DNA of 64,000 nucleotides, from the NCBI GenBank assembly GCA_949775045.1, contig OX459102.1:6444185-6508184 (forward strand), written 5' to 3'. The first letter of the stretch is position 1. Each line of letters begins with the position of its first letter. This DNA comes from Metridium senile. Its lineage: Eukaryota; Cnidaria; Anthozoa; Actiniaria; Metridiidae. Shown here piece by piece: positions 21,900 to 33,189 of this stretch. A program made the translations under genes and the position numbers. Below the pieces are notes generated by a model. That model did no database searches and had not been told where the DNA came from. It saw only the letters and a program-made list of their open reading frames with translations.

Positions 21900-22330
21900 A
21901 ACGAATTCGACGTCCAAAACTTCGACGTCCAAAACTTCAGTATAAGTCCATGACAGTTCCTTTTACTTGTCAAATTAACGTCAGTTTACTACGTCGTATA
22001 CGTATAATTACCGGTAGTTCAGACAACTTAACCTAAATCTTTGCTGCTCATCCATTTGATATCAAACCAAAATGATTTAGACATTGATGTCATCGGTCTT
22101 AACGATTTCTTAAGTAACGGCAAAGAGTCTCTCGGCGATGACATTAATGTCCAAATCTCGTCGTTTGATTTGTTTTCAAGATAATCATTTTATATTGGCT
22201 ATACTCGTATTCTCACCCTCGGGGCTTGATCAATAGATAAGGATCCAGACTATTAACCATCTGATTGGCAGCTATACACCTAATTCAAAAAAGGTTGAAG
22301 GGGCGAACGGTGATTGGTGATTGCACGACC
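21900..22330. repeat. segmental repeat shared with 23.5-23.8 kb and 27.3-27.7 kb
   Basis: GGCAAAGAGTCTCTCGGCGA through CTATTAACCATCTGATTGGC (about 22115-22275) is nearly identical to about 27530-27685, in the same orientation. ACGTATAATTACCGG and ATGATTTAGACATTGATGTC also occur at 23670-23760 and, inverted, at 27380-27475. At 22273 a TACACCTAATTCAAAAAAGG MITE-type end begins. Confidence 0.85.
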
Positions 22331-22589
22331 GAAAGGAGCTGTGGGTAATACGAATTTCTTCTTGCTCCTTTCTAAAATTACCCAAACAATGCCTCCACCG
22401 TTCAGCGATGATCTTAGATGGGTGTCTTAAAGGTTTCGTCATGCAAATGGCCTAACGTCAAATAGTACAGCGGTGCTAAATAATATGAAATTGGTCTTTT
22501 ACAGATATAACAGTATTTCATAAGTAAATATTTATATCAAACGTGATTATAAATTTATTTCATTTGGAATTTAATGAACTCCCACAATT

Positions 22590-22850
22590 CTTATCGGTCT
22601 CATATCATTTATTTCCAGATGATCAACTTTAATTGAAATAGTCGTATGCCAAACCTAACCGCGCCATCGTCTTCGAATTCAATCAAGGTAAGATTCTATT
22701 TAAATATATGAAGTTAGAAAGTATGGTTAAATTGGTAATGTTTAGTTTCTATTTCGACAAAGGATCTCCGTTGGGAACGTCAGTAGGTAACACTCTTCAT
22801 TTACTTTCTAGTAATATATATATGTAATGTTTACAACATGAGTTATCGTG
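22590..22850. repeat. ~190-bp segment duplicated at 28.3-28.6 kb
   Basis: GATGATCAACTTTAATTGAA through TCTTCGAATTCAATCAAGGT and CTTTCTAGTAATATATAT is nearly identical at about 28365-28565. The segment contains CAATCAAG|GTAAGATT, a good 5' splice site, so it might be a duplicated 5' exon. The downstream half is a satellite unit, so a purely repetitive origin is as likely. Confidence 0.8.
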
Positions 22851-22867
22851 TACATGTTGTGTCGGGA

Positions 22868-23167
22868 TACACCTAATTCAAAAATCGTTGTCGCAGCCGA
22901 AGCTACAGTCCACACTCTGAAGCCTGCAAAGGATGTCGGTAATATGAGCTGACGAATGTGTGATTTATTATGCGCTTTTTAAGAAATATTAGTTTCATAA
23001 TCTACCACTATACAACAATTTGTTATGTTCATATAACACAAACACGTACAATCAAAATATGTTATGAATAAATCGATAACAAGAACACAAATACCAACAT
23101 CCTTTGCAGGCTTCAGAGCCGGTGGACTGTAGCTTTGATTGCGACTACGATTTTTTAAATAGGTGTA
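22868..23167. mobile_element. TA-CACC MITE (family B), complete, 300 bp
   Basis: TACACCTAATTCAAAAATCG and CGCAGCCGAAGCTACAGTCC on the left; ATTTTTTAAATAGGTGTA on the right. The interior (GTTATGTTCATATAACACAA, AATAAATCGATAACAAG) is inverted relative to the 39175 and 58493 copies. No ORF. Confidence 0.9.
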
Positions 23168-24400
23168 TACAATCACAAGCCGAAGGCGCGCGATTGTATA
23201 ACCGATACAACACGTACACGGACGCGAATGTTTCAAACGAATTAAAAAACGTCTAAGTTAGTTCTGTCATATTTTACTTAAATTGTCAAGATAACAGTAA
23301 ATTTCACCGAGAAAATTCAAGTCAGTAAAACTTACTCACATCAGAACGATGTTTAATCTAATATACAACTATCTTCACGACTATGGTTTCTTTTTCCAAT
23401 TACTCATGAACTATAAATGGGTTTTAACATATTATTAATGAATTTATATATAGTTATTAGTTTCGTTGTCCAGCAAAAACGTTTTTATAAGTTACCATTT
23501 TTACTGTGACAAAGCATTAATGTCTACAACGTCAGGAAGTACTTTTTTTTTTATTTCCATCAGTTATTACTCTAACGATAATGAATTCGAAAGTGCTGTT
23601 TTTCTGAACAAATCCATGGTAACATCTTTTAATTGTCAAATTAACGTTTTTACTTCGTTGTATATACGTATAATTACCGGTTGTTCAGCCGACTTAATTC
23701 CATTTACTTTGCTACTTTTATTGATATGAAATCAATATGATTTAGACATTGATGTCATCGCCCATAACGATTGCTTACTGCTGTTCCCAGTCTCACGCGA
23801 CCAACTAGACTTTCACACAAAGACGATAAATAGAGTTTTGGTGGACGTCAATCAACTGATTACTGAGAGAGATTAAAAGTTGTTTGTTTCTGTTAAAAGT
23901 TGACCTGGTATTGATTTATATGTATACCAAAATAGTATCTCGACCCATAGGGCTTGCAGCCAGCGTGATGCATGGCTTAGCATTCCAGAATAAAACACAA
24001 GCAGACATAATTCACTGTCTTGTAAATCAACTATTGTTAGCTATATCTATTCACTACGTTAATGTTAAAAATGATTACACTTTTGAAAACAAATATAAAT
24101 GTATTTACTTTTATATAAACCAGGAAGTAACAATGTTATTTTGTAACATGAATATACATGTACGAATAAATCTATCATCATATTGATAAAGACCGTCTTT
24201 CGTGATCATGATTGGTATAAAATCACCTACTGACCAGAGTATATCGCTTACATTTACGTATTCAATTCCTTGTGTTGTCTCAACCTATTTAAAGACTGCA
24301 TTCAGTAGAATTTCGAGTAACAATTCCTCTTCGTCGCAAACGATAGTTCGTCTGATAGTTTCTTAACACTATGACTGATCAAATCGTCCAGTCAAGTTGA
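23168..24400. other. repeat fragments, no gene
   Basis: Contains a satellite remnant (~23480-23560) and the segment shared with 22 kb and 27.4 kb (~23610-23790). The 100-codon frame at 23884-24186 has no recognisable domain. Confidence 0.4.
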
Positions 24401-24404
24401 TCCT

Positions 24405-24610
24405 TTAATCCCGGGGGTACTCCCTTCTTTGTCCAAGTGGTAGGGTTGATCGGCGCTCCTTTTTGGGGTTTAAATTTCCTCTGTGCGTACCCTTTAGGGT
24501 CCTTTTAGGGTTCTTGCTTAAAAGTCTTTAGTAGGCTTTGGCAGTTCTCTTAATTTACGTGTCCCTTTTAGGGGTCAGTTGCGAAATCAAGCGCCGATCA
24601 CCAATGTTCA
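24405..24610. mobile_element. probable MITE remnant
   Basis: CCCGGGGGTACTCCCTTCTT opens the segment. GATCGGCGCTC near the start is inverted at the end (AGCGCCGATCAC). TTTTAGGGTTC/CCTTTTAGGGG words fill the middle. No coding potential. Confidence 0.45.
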
Positions 24611-24856
24611 CCAACGATATCAATAATTATATTATTATTATATTTTATTACTATGAAAAGTGTATGGATTGCTCTGGTTGTGAACACTCTGTGAAGTGGT
24701 GATCCTATATATCAACAGTAAAGCATGTCTGTGTGTAGGGATATAATTACCTTACTTGTCTAAGCCTGTAGAGGGAAACCTGATATACATAGCATAGACA
24801 AGGTTTTAGGTCATTGCTTGGTATCTCATAAGCAGCTATTACACAGTGCTGTAAAA

Positions 24857-26170
24857 ATGAGCCTTGATCAGAAGTTCTCCAACTCTTGTTGCAAGACTTA
24901 TAAGTTTACGGTCTTGACTTGTATTATAACTTTATTGATATGTTGTGGAGGTCTTGTACGTATTGAATTGATCTTAAATGCCCGAGTCAACGAGCTTGAA
25001 GAGAAGATTAACACAATACATGTCAGCGACGTGAATGTTGCTGCAACTATCGACTATGGTAGTACAACAATGTCAAGAAATGAAAAAGACATTGCTAGGT
25101 CACGAGAAACATCCCAAAGAGAGAAACGACAAGGGTCTGGACATGTTTGCAATCCGGAAGATTGTTTGCAGAAGAAAAAACATGACGAAGTAGATTACAA
25201 AGAAAACGTCGATCGAAAGAGAACAAGAAGAGATGTATCATTGGAAGAACTCGTGAATAAAACAAAGGGTGAACTGAGAAAACAAATGTCTAAGACAATA
25301 TACCAAGAAGTTCGAAAGGCCATATCAACCCATCAAGGATTCAAATATTTGGTTGCCATCCCAGGCCCTCGCGGACCTCGTGGACCAACTGGAAAAAAAG
25401 GACCAACAGGACCAAAGGGCATGTCGGGAAGGAGAGGAAAACGTGGACAACGTGGTTTTAAAGGAAATCCTGGGATTAATGGAAAACCTGGTCCCCGAGG
25501 TATGCCAGGACCAAAAGGAGATCCTGGACCATCATTAGCAGCTCCATCTGTATTGATTTCACCTTCTCATTTGATTGTCAATGAAAGCCAGTCCGCCATC
25601 TTGCATTGTTCTGCAAGTGGTTATCCACGACCTGTCGTTGTTTGGAGTAAAGTCAACGGTTCCTTGGCAACCAACCGAACGACAGTTGATGGTAGTGGGA
25701 AACTCGAGATTAAGAAAGTCACGCCAGATAACTCAGGAATCTATGAGTGCAAGGCATCCAACATTCTCGGTGAAACACAAACTAAAGCTACAATCGAGGT
25801 AAACTTTCGACCAAGACTGACTTTAAAACAAGGACCAATCTACAAAAGGACAGGAAATGACGTCACTCTACCGGTTTGTCACGTGACAGGACATCCTAAG
25901 CCCAAGGTCACGTGGTCCAAGGCTACTGGTTTATTGCCAACTTATCGTACTGTTATCAAGGATGGACAGTTGACCTTGTTGAGATCCAACAAAGATGATT
26001 CTGGATTATATTGGTGTAAAGCAGAGAATTTTCTGGGATCTGTAACAAAATGGTCCATTCTTATAGTCAAATTACCGGTATTTTTAACTTATCCGCCTCC
26101 ACGTGCTACTAGTACTAGACCTACTTATGATTGGTCGTTTCTTCTTACAATACCCTATCCTCCTACCTAA
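24857..26170 (+). CDS. type II transmembrane collagen with two Ig domains
   Basis: 437 aa from ATG at 24857 (context AAAAATGAGC). A hydrophobic segment at residues ~17-34 ([18 protein letters not shown]) with no signal cleavage site implies a type II membrane protein; a heptad-like stretch follows. Basic REKR|Q and RTRR|D are furin-type sites, so the ectodomain may be shed. Residues ~168-226 are Gly-X-Y collagen repeats ([19 protein letters not shown]). Two I-set Ig domains follow (~232-314 and ~318-400), with [19 protein letters not shown] and [19 protein letters not shown]. The last ~35 residues are low-complexity, and the true 3' end may be spliced from about 26080 (CCGGTATTT) to a fibrinogen-type exon such as 26995. 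Likely an extracellular matrix or recognition protein; ligand unknown. Confidence 0.85.
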   Translation: MSLDQKFSNSCCKTYKFTVLTCIITLLICCGGLVRIELILNARVNELEEKINTIHVSDVNVAATIDYGSTTMSRNEKDIARSRETSQREKRQGSGHVCNPEDCLQKKKHDEVDYKENVDRKRTRRDVSLEELVNKTKGELRKQMSKTIYQEVRKAISTHQGFKYLVAIPGPRGPRGPTGKKGPTGPKGMSGRRGKRGQRGFKGNPGINGKPGPRGMPGPKGDPGPSLAAPSVLISPSHLIVNESQSAILHCSASGYPRPVVVWSKVNGSLATNRTTVDGSGKLEIKKVTPDNSGIYECKASNILGETQTKATIEVNFRPRLTLKQGPIYKRTGNDVTLPVCHVTGHPKPKVTWSKATGLLPTYRTVIKDGQLTLLRSNKDDSGLYWCKAENFLGSVTKWSILIVKLPVFLTYPPPRATSTRPTYDWSFLLTIPYPPT

Positions 26171-26990
26171 GATATATACAAAAACACATTTGATAGTTCG
26201 TTATCCTGCAGACTGTTCAGATATATACAACGAAGAAGAGAGACGTAACAGTCTCAAGTATATTAAGGCCTGGGGCAATTCTCGGTTTTCATGTGACGTC
26301 ATCAAAACGCAAAAATCTTAACTATAAATCGCAAAAGTCTGGTCCTTTAATATTTTGTAGATGTGTTTGAAAAATATTACTCCTGAAAGTTTGGTTGGTT
26401 TTTGTCATTTCTTTCTCGAGATATTGAAATCGAAATTCACGTCACGCAACATTGTCACGCGTTTTCTAGACCCGTAAAAAGATGAAAATTACTTATTAGC
26501 CACAAATGACACCTTTTTGGCTGGTACATAAACGAAATTGTTTGTTGATTAAACTTTTCACCTCTAAAGCGTTTTGGTTTAAATTAAATTGTAATTTCGT
26601 CGCCTGAACTTTTGTCCGCCATGTTGGTGTACACAAGCTGTATACAAACATGGCGGCTCTATACATTCTTACCAAAAAATAGCATATGAAATTGTTAATA
26701 TCTTGGCAGCAAAAACTAGGCTTGACTTTTTGCAAAATTACATAGTTTTGCTCACTCTTTCACACAACTACGAAGTACTTTTATTATGTTTACATCTCTC
26801 AAACGGCCTAAAATATTTTTGATGACGTCAATGAAAACCAAGAAATGGAAACTGACGAATAAAACGAAAGATTTTCGATTATTTCGTGAAAACTTTACAA
26901 AAGGCAACAAAACTTACAAATAACTTCGAATCCAGTTAGTGGGATGTTTTAGAAAGATAGTTAGTAGTTTCTTTACACACATTTGTGTAC
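26171..26990. other. intergenic or intronic, no gene seen
   Basis: A short inverted repeat around 26610-26655 pairs CCGCCATGTTGGTGTACAC with GTATACAAACATGGCGG. Both arms carry CCATNTTG-type YY1-like words. No coding signal. Confidence 0.4.
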
Positions 26991-26994
26991 ACAG

Positions 26995-27110
26995 TAAAAC
27001 CTGATGACCAAGGCTCCTTTCAAGTCTACTGTGACATGACAACTGACGGTGGGGGCTGGACAGTGTTCCAATTAAGAAGACAGTGCAGATCAGAAAAACG
27101 CCGATATTAA
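26995..27110 (+). pseudogene. fibrinogen-related domain exon fragment
   Basis: After a 3' splice-like TTTGTGTACACAG the frame reads KPDDQGSFQVYCDMTTDGGG then WTVFQLRRQ. This is the N-terminal signature of fibrinogen-related (FReD) domains. It then loses similarity and stops at 27108-27110. The rest of the ~210-residue domain is not found downstream. It may be a last exon remnant of the collagen-Ig gene, since collagen-Ig-FReD architectures are known in animals, or debris of a neighbouring paralogue. Confidence 0.7.
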
Positions 27111-27349
27111 ATTCACTACAGCAATAGTTTGTGAAAATCTTCTTTTGATAGAATTGAATCTTCTCAGTATTTGTCTCTTTGCCAAACCTTTTTCTTCCAA
27201 GTATTCTCTGACCTCAATTTCAGAGATTTTGGAATCGATTTAATCATTTTTACGATCAGAAACACTGTGTAGCGAGTTTATCGCTGATTTGCAACGTCCA
27301 ACAAAACTCTATTTTGCGTTCGTGATTAACGGTCTAGTTGGTTGCGTGA

Positions 27350-27695
27350 GACTGGGAACCGCAGTAAGAAATCGTCGTGGGCGATGACATCAATGTCTAA
27401 ATCATATTGGTTTCATATCAATATAGCAACAAAGTAAATAGATTTAAGTTGGCTGAACTACCGGTAATTATACACGTATTCAAAGTAAAAACGTTAATTT
27501 GACAAGTAAAAGGAATTGACAAGGACTAAAGAGTCTCTCGGCGATGACAATAATGTCCAAATCTCGTCGTTTGATTTGTTTTCAAGATAATCATTTTATA
27601 TTGGCTATACTAGTATTCACGCCCTCGGGGCTTGATGAATAGACAAGGTACCAGACTATTAACCATCTGATTGGCAGCTATATTTATTACACCTT
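27350..27695. repeat. segmental repeat, partner of 22.1 and 23.6 kb
   Basis: The first half (27350-27510) is the inverse of 23610-23790. The second half (27530-27685) repeats 22115-22275 directly, including AATCTCGTCGTTTGATTTG. The join between opposite orientations suggests a rearranged copy. Confidence 0.82.
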
Positions 27696-27734
27696 ATGCA
27701 AGAAGGTTGACCTGACTTATGAAATTTAGTCATC

Positions 27735-28022
27735 CTCGGGAACCCAGGAGTAATCTTCTGTCGCTCGTTTCTCGCTCCCAGGAAAAATACCCCTGGGAAT
27801 CTAGTCTGTTGGAGCTTGTTCCGGAAGTCAAAATTCAAAATTATTTAACGATTTCCTTTAAATGGTTATCTTGATTTTCATTGGTCGACCTCACCGGGTC
27901 GACCAATCAGGAAAATGCTGAATTTTGACTTCCGGAACAAGCTCCAACAGACTACGTTCCCAGGGGTATTTTTTCTGGAAGCGAGAAATGAGCGACAGAA
28001 AATTACCGCTGGGTTCCCAAAG
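27735..28022. mobile_element. 288-bp fold-back element with ~110-bp arms
   Basis: Left arm: GGGAACCCAG, CTGTCGCTCGTTTCTCGCTC, CTGTTGGAGCTTGTTCCGGA. Right arm: its inverse, TCCGGAACAAGCTCCAACAG to CTGGGTTCCC. A second perfect palindrome (TGGTCGACC-TCACC-GGGTCGACCA) sits at the centre. No ORF. Confidence 0.9.
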
Positions 28023-28364
28023 ATGTAATTTAGTGGGAAGAAGACTAACTCAAACTGAACTATTTCTTTTGCAATTCCTTTCTTACTAAATTAATAATAC
28101 CATTTTTTTCATGAGACAATATTCTTGCAATTAGGTATAGTTTTTCAAATATTACCCTATTAATACAAGCTAGTGGATCATCTAAAAATGGACCACCTCA
28201 TGAGACCATTAGGAATTGTGGGAGTTCCAAATGCGGTGTCAGTTTCGGTTTATCTATTACCGCTGTATATTTGACAAAAGGCGCATTTGTACAGGGATAG
28301 CCTCAATTCAGAGTAAATTCAATTTGGTATTGGCCAATTCTTATTGGTCTCCTATCAACCATTC

Positions 28365-28565
28365 TAGATGATCAACTTTAATTGAAATAGTCGTGTGCCA
28401 AACCTAACAGCGCCATTGTCTTCGAATTCAATCAAGGTAAGATTCTATTGAAATATATGGAGTTGGAAAGTAAGGTTAAATTAATGTTTAGTTTCTATTT
28501 CGACGAAGGATCTCCGTTGGGAACGTCAGTAGGTAATACTCTTCATTTACTTTCTAGTAATATAT
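28365..28565. repeat. second copy of the 22.6-kb segment
   Basis: Same sequence as 22620-22830 with a few substitutions, including CAATCAAG|GTAAGATT. A MITE family C end (GACAAAAGGCGCATTTGTAC) lies just upstream at ~28270. Confidence 0.8.
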
Positions 28566-29440
28566 ATAAATTGAACATATATTTTAATATTATAATCTGT
28601 CATATGAAAGAAACACCTGAAATAGGTATGTCTGGAAGGCTTTGATGCTCTGGCTAAAATGCCAATGAAGTAATGCTACTGAAAAATGTAACTAGTGATT
28701 TGTATGCAATTTTCTGCTTAGGCCTTTGGTGTCTTGTATTGGTATTTTTCTGATATTTCACATTCATATAGCTATGAATTTATTCATTTTTTCGCAAATT
28801 ACGCTCACAACAATTCTTATTGTTATTCCCTACCATATGAAAGCTATATATTTTTCTTAAAACAGCAATTTGAAATATTGTGATAATAAATTTGTTGGCG
28901 GCCATTTATGAAAGTCGTCTATAGCTATAAAGCAGTAATCAATAAGAATACATTATTCGCACCCTGATTTCTAAATAAATATTTGTATGTAAAAGAAAAA
29001 TGTTACCTGATTCAGAAGTAGTTACTAAATTGGTTTCGGTGAAAAGCAGTTTCTCCTATTCCTTCAGACCGAAAACGCCTTCTTCAGCTTTGAAACCTAA
29101 CCTATCTAAATCTCAATCGTCTGTTATTCGGTGGTGAGCGATTTTGATGGTACAATTTATTAACTTCCCGCCAGTATAAAAAAATACTATCAAATTAACT
29201 GAGAATTTAACTTGTAGTTTTTAAATATAATTTATTGTGGCATAAAAGAAACTGCTGTATAATTTGTGTGAGTGGCGTCAAACATATTAGAAAGTTTTAA
29301 ACATGTCTTCTTTTTGGTTTACTTTGATTTTAAGGTCTACCGCAAAAATATGTTATCTCGCAAAATCTTTCAATCGTGTCCAAAATTGTTTAGAATTCCG
29401 ATACTAATAGTAGTTGTTGGTCTTCAACCTTTTAATTTTT
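28566..29440. other. no gene seen
   Basis: AT-rich. On the minus strand around 29095-29060, GCTGAAGAAGGCGTTTTCGG gives another CTGAAGA-hairpin motif. No coding evidence. Confidence 0.35.
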
Positions 29441-29446
29441 AAATTA

Positions 29447-29850
29447 AGCTTTTGGCCTTTACGGCCATCTTCAGAGGAATGAAAGATTTTTCATCAAAAC
29501 CAACCTACAAACATTTTGAATTCCGATATTGTCTTTGCTTTGCTGCTTTGCTTTTTAGAAATACAGTCGACTCTCTCTGAACGACCACTCTGGTAAGCGA
29601 CCATCTCAAAGCGATTTTCAAGGCGATTTTCAATGTTTGCAGCACAATAACTTAAAAACACAGATGCGGTGACCCCCATTTTCTATTTTATAAATTGAAA
29701 TAACTACTAAGAACATATCTTCGCTCATTAAATCTTTTAAGTGTTTTTTCACTTTTGTTCATACCCTCGAAAACGACCATAGCGGCCTTTTTGTTCGAGA
29801 CGAACGGTCTTATTCTCAAAAGGTATTAATTTTCACGTTTTGTGTCAAAA
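29447..29850. mobile_element. transposon debris
   Basis: CTGAAGATGGCCGTAAAGGC on the minus strand (~29476-29447) is a hairpin motif of the class at 6650. ACAGTCGACTCTCTCTGAAC at ~29562 resembles pogo/Tigger-like terminal sequence, and GAACGACCA/AACGACCATAG words repeat at 29579 and 29772. No ORF. Confidence 0.35.
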
Positions 29851-29867
29851 TATCGTAAAATATTAAG

Positions 29868-30010
29868 TACTTATTGACTGAGTGGGAGGGCCGTACGGGA
29901 AAATATTTGGCTCGCGGTCATGACGTACGGAACGAGCGCAGCGAGGTCCGTACAAATGACCAAGAGCCAAATATTTTCCCGTACGGCCCGACCTAACTCA
30001 GTCAATAAGT
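29868..30010. mobile_element. 143-bp fold-back with CGTACGG-rich arms
   Basis: ACTTATTGACTGAGT, GGCCGTACGGGAAAATATTT and GGCTC on the left are inverted on the right (AAATATTTTCCCGTACGGCC, ACTCAGTCAATAAGT). Internal GTACGG words continue to ~30120. No ORF. Confidence 0.85.
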
Positions 30011-30365
30011 TTTTTATCATGACCCGTATTTTAAACGGCGCGCGCCATTTTTGTTGTGATGTTTCGAGTAGCTGGTCCGTACGTGTTTGTACGGACCAGG
30101 TGAAAAAAGCCGTACGGACCCCATCACGTGACTTTTTTTCGAAGGTTTTCTTAAGAGCGCGCGCCGGGCAAAATACGTGTCATATGATAACTAAATATTA
30201 TGAGTTTCAACAACATTTTAGGATCTTCTTTTATTATGATTGGCATTTGTTATGGAATTTTGGACTTGCAACTAAGCCGGACATTTTGTCACGCTGTTTG
30301 TGAAAAATGCCGAAATTGCCGACTTTGAGGCCATTTTCAGACTCGAAAACAACGACGGTGACAAC

Positions 30366-30462
30366 CAGGTGTCTAATAATAGTCTCCTTCGCAGCCATTA
30401 TTAGAGGGAGGGACAGGAAGCCCACACCTAGAACGGCTGCGAGGGAGACTAGGTGTCTTATG
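30366..30462. mobile_element. short fold-back
   Basis: AGGTGTCTAATAATAGTCTCC and TTCGCAGCC are inverted as GGCTGCGAGGGAGACT and AGGTGTCT. Probably a MITE remnant. Confidence 0.6.
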
Positions 30463-31660
30463 TAATTTTAGTTACTTACTTTATTTATTTACTTCTCATA
30501 CTGCACTTGGTCACTGGTTCGCCAGTTTCCTTGTCACAAATGATTTTATTAGATTTATTTTTATTCATTACTTTAGCTAGTTCTTTTTAACAATAATTAT
30601 TTTTTCACGTTACATGTAATTTTCTGTTATTTTTGTGTGTATTATTTAAGGCGGAAAACGCCTTGCATTCGCGAGAGTTCGCGCTTTCCCCTTTGGGTGA
30701 TCCAAATGTTTAGTGTTGTAAATTGTCTTTAATTTGTACGTAGTAGTTATCACTCAATAAAATTGTTGGAAATATCATCAGACAAATGTCAACGTCTCAG
30801 AAAATTGGCATTTCACTGCAAACACAGGGTGGGGGGAAGGTTCAATTCAATTTATTTGATAAAATGCTTTAAATGTACCGCAATTTACCAAATTATTTGT
30901 AAATTACTAATGACTGCATGTGGATTAGAATATTTCCAATGAACTCAATTTATAGATCGAATTCTAAAATTAACAAGACAAACTACAAGTGTAAGACCCA
31001 TTATCTTTTAAGCCGGATCTGTAAGGCCGAAATCAGTTCTGAATCTTGTATTTTAATGCATGGCAAAGTGCAAATTTCATGTTTTTAAGATCAATTAATT
31101 CTCAAGTGTTTTCCAGTTTTTCTAGCTACTGTCCTCCATATATGGAGGTGAAGCATCGATGTTTTACGTACATATGTTGTTTAGATTGCAGCCAATGCAT
31201 TTTATAATTACAATAAGCTTTACGCAAGATCCGATATTTTTAACAGTGCAACATTCATGCGGTTTTGAATCATAAGAGTTTCCTATGCACTAACATGTCT
31301 AAGCCTCGAACAAACAACCTAAAATGAACGTTTTTCTATAACTCCATGCATTCATTTCCTATTTACATTTTTTCGTTAGGGTTTTAAGGAAGAGTACAGA
31401 ATGTCGGTAATTACATATCCCTCTTTAAATAAAGTGTATCTATCTACTTATGTATCTAACGGTGCTTGTATACAACAATTTCATAAAATGGGTGCCACTC
31501 AGAGAGAGAATGGGTCGGGCATCAGAACGGGGTACGTTAGAATTGGAAACCTGAAATCTCACCTTTTGACTGTTTGGACGAGAAGTTCCCTCTTGAAAAT
31601 ACAGACGTGATCACAGGCGATCTTGACTGTTATCTTGTAAAAAATATCGCCTTATTTAAA
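30463..31660. other. no gene seen; possible retroelement tail
   Basis: 30650-30770 has a GGCGGAAAACGCC hairpin, CTTTGGGTGATCC, and CACTCAATAAA followed by A/T-rich sequence, in the manner of a retroelement 3' end. The ATG frame at 31401-31610 (69 codons) is not recognisable. Confidence 0.3.
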
Positions 31661-31666
31661 ATTCAA

Positions 31667-31832
31667 TTAATTAGCGAATTTTCGCCTAATAAATAACTAA
31701 ACACTACGCATGCATTGATAGGGGGGAATTGGGTATTTGAAAAAGGCAAATTACGGCACAAAACGCTTCGATATCAACATATCAATGCATGTGTAGTGTT
31801 AAGTTACTGGTATTAGGCGAAAGTTCGCTAAT
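31667..31832. mobile_element. 166-bp fold-back MITE
   Basis: AATTAGCGAATTTTCGCCTA and AACACTACGCATGCATTGAT are inverted as ATCAATGCATGTGTAGTGTT and TAGGCGAAAGTTCGCTAATT. Arms ~50 bp; no ORF. Confidence 0.85.
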
Positions 31833-32290
31833 TCATTCATATATTTTGTTAAGTTAAAAAAGTCGATAATTTTTATAAGATAATAGTCAAGAGACTGGGC
31901 TGCATGTGATATGATCTTGACGACATATCTTTATTGTGACTGCGGTTTGAATTCTAGAGTGTTTCCCACTGATCAGAGACAACTATATTGATGACATTGG
32001 TGTATAGGGCCTTTCACATCGTCAATATCCTTTATACTGAATTAAATATAGTATTATTTGCAAAATCATATATTCAAGACGCCCACTGCATTCGTGTGGC
32101 TTACAATCATGACAAACTTTTGTGTAATTTGCTTATATAGAGTATTTTCAATCGTCTTCATGCTCTTTGTATAATCAAAAATTGCTAGATAATTAAGGCA
32201 GTCTGCACGCAAGTATGTATAGGACTATAATAGAAACATAAGGGTTCTTATATGGTTTTTCGAGCATTAAGTTATATCAGCCCATTTACA

Positions 32291-32450
32291 TTCCTTCCTT
32301 CCTTCCTTCCTTCCTTCCTTCCTTCCTTTCTCTTCTCCTTCTTTCCTACCATTGATCGTCCGTTTCTTCGCCCGTTCTATAGTTCCTTCTTTAACTTACT
32401 CCTTTCCTTCCTTCCTTCCTTCCTTCCTTCTTTTCTTCCTTCTTTAACAG
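32291..32450. repeat. (CCTT)n microsatellite, two blocks
   Basis: CCTT units at 32291-32330 and 32402-32440, separated by degenerate pyrimidine-rich sequence. Confidence 0.95.
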
Positions 32451-32643
32451 TTTCAGTTTTAGTTGCAACAATAATTTGTTTATCCTAAAGTTGTCTTACC
32501 TCTGAAAGCAGGTCAAAAACATCTAATTCTAACATCTAAGATAAAAAAAAAAAGTTGCGGTTCGCCAGTGTGTCTAACGTTTGCTATATATAATAAAGTG
32601 GGGAAAAAGAAGAAAATGCTCACCTGAATATAAATAAAAATAA

Positions 32644-32717
32644 ATACATCTATTTCAAAACTAGTGTCGCAACCAAAAATTCAGTCTATACTCCGAAGCC
32701 TGCAAAGGATGTCGGTA
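32644..32717. mobile_element. left end of a TA-CACC MITE
   Basis: ACATCTATTTCAAAACTAGT through CTCCGAAGCCTGCAAAGGAT and GTCGGTA matches the family's left third. The right part is missing. Confidence 0.7.
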
Positions 32718-32889
32718 TTAAATAATATCCCGTATATGGTATTTTGCACTTTGGGGAAAAAATAGCCTGCTAATCGGCTCTTCAATGAGGAACTTGGAAG
32801 TGGGGAAGGAAATTTAAAAGAAGAGCCTGCAACCAGCTGTCACAATAACTTATGTATATAATACGTGCACGAATACAGTTGTTAATCTG

Positions 32890-33050
<161 letters not shown>

Positions 33051-33189
33051 TTTAATACTCATATTGCGCATTTTAACATGTTATATATGATCAAATGCGC
33101 ATTACATTAAATGAAATACTATACACTATATATAAAACTACTTAAAAAATATATATATACAAATATATGAACAGAATTTGTGATTTAAG

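Noticed and set aside
24818..24856. Longer start for the collagen-Ig protein
   Set aside because: The codon at 24818 is TTG; the first ATG in frame is 24857.
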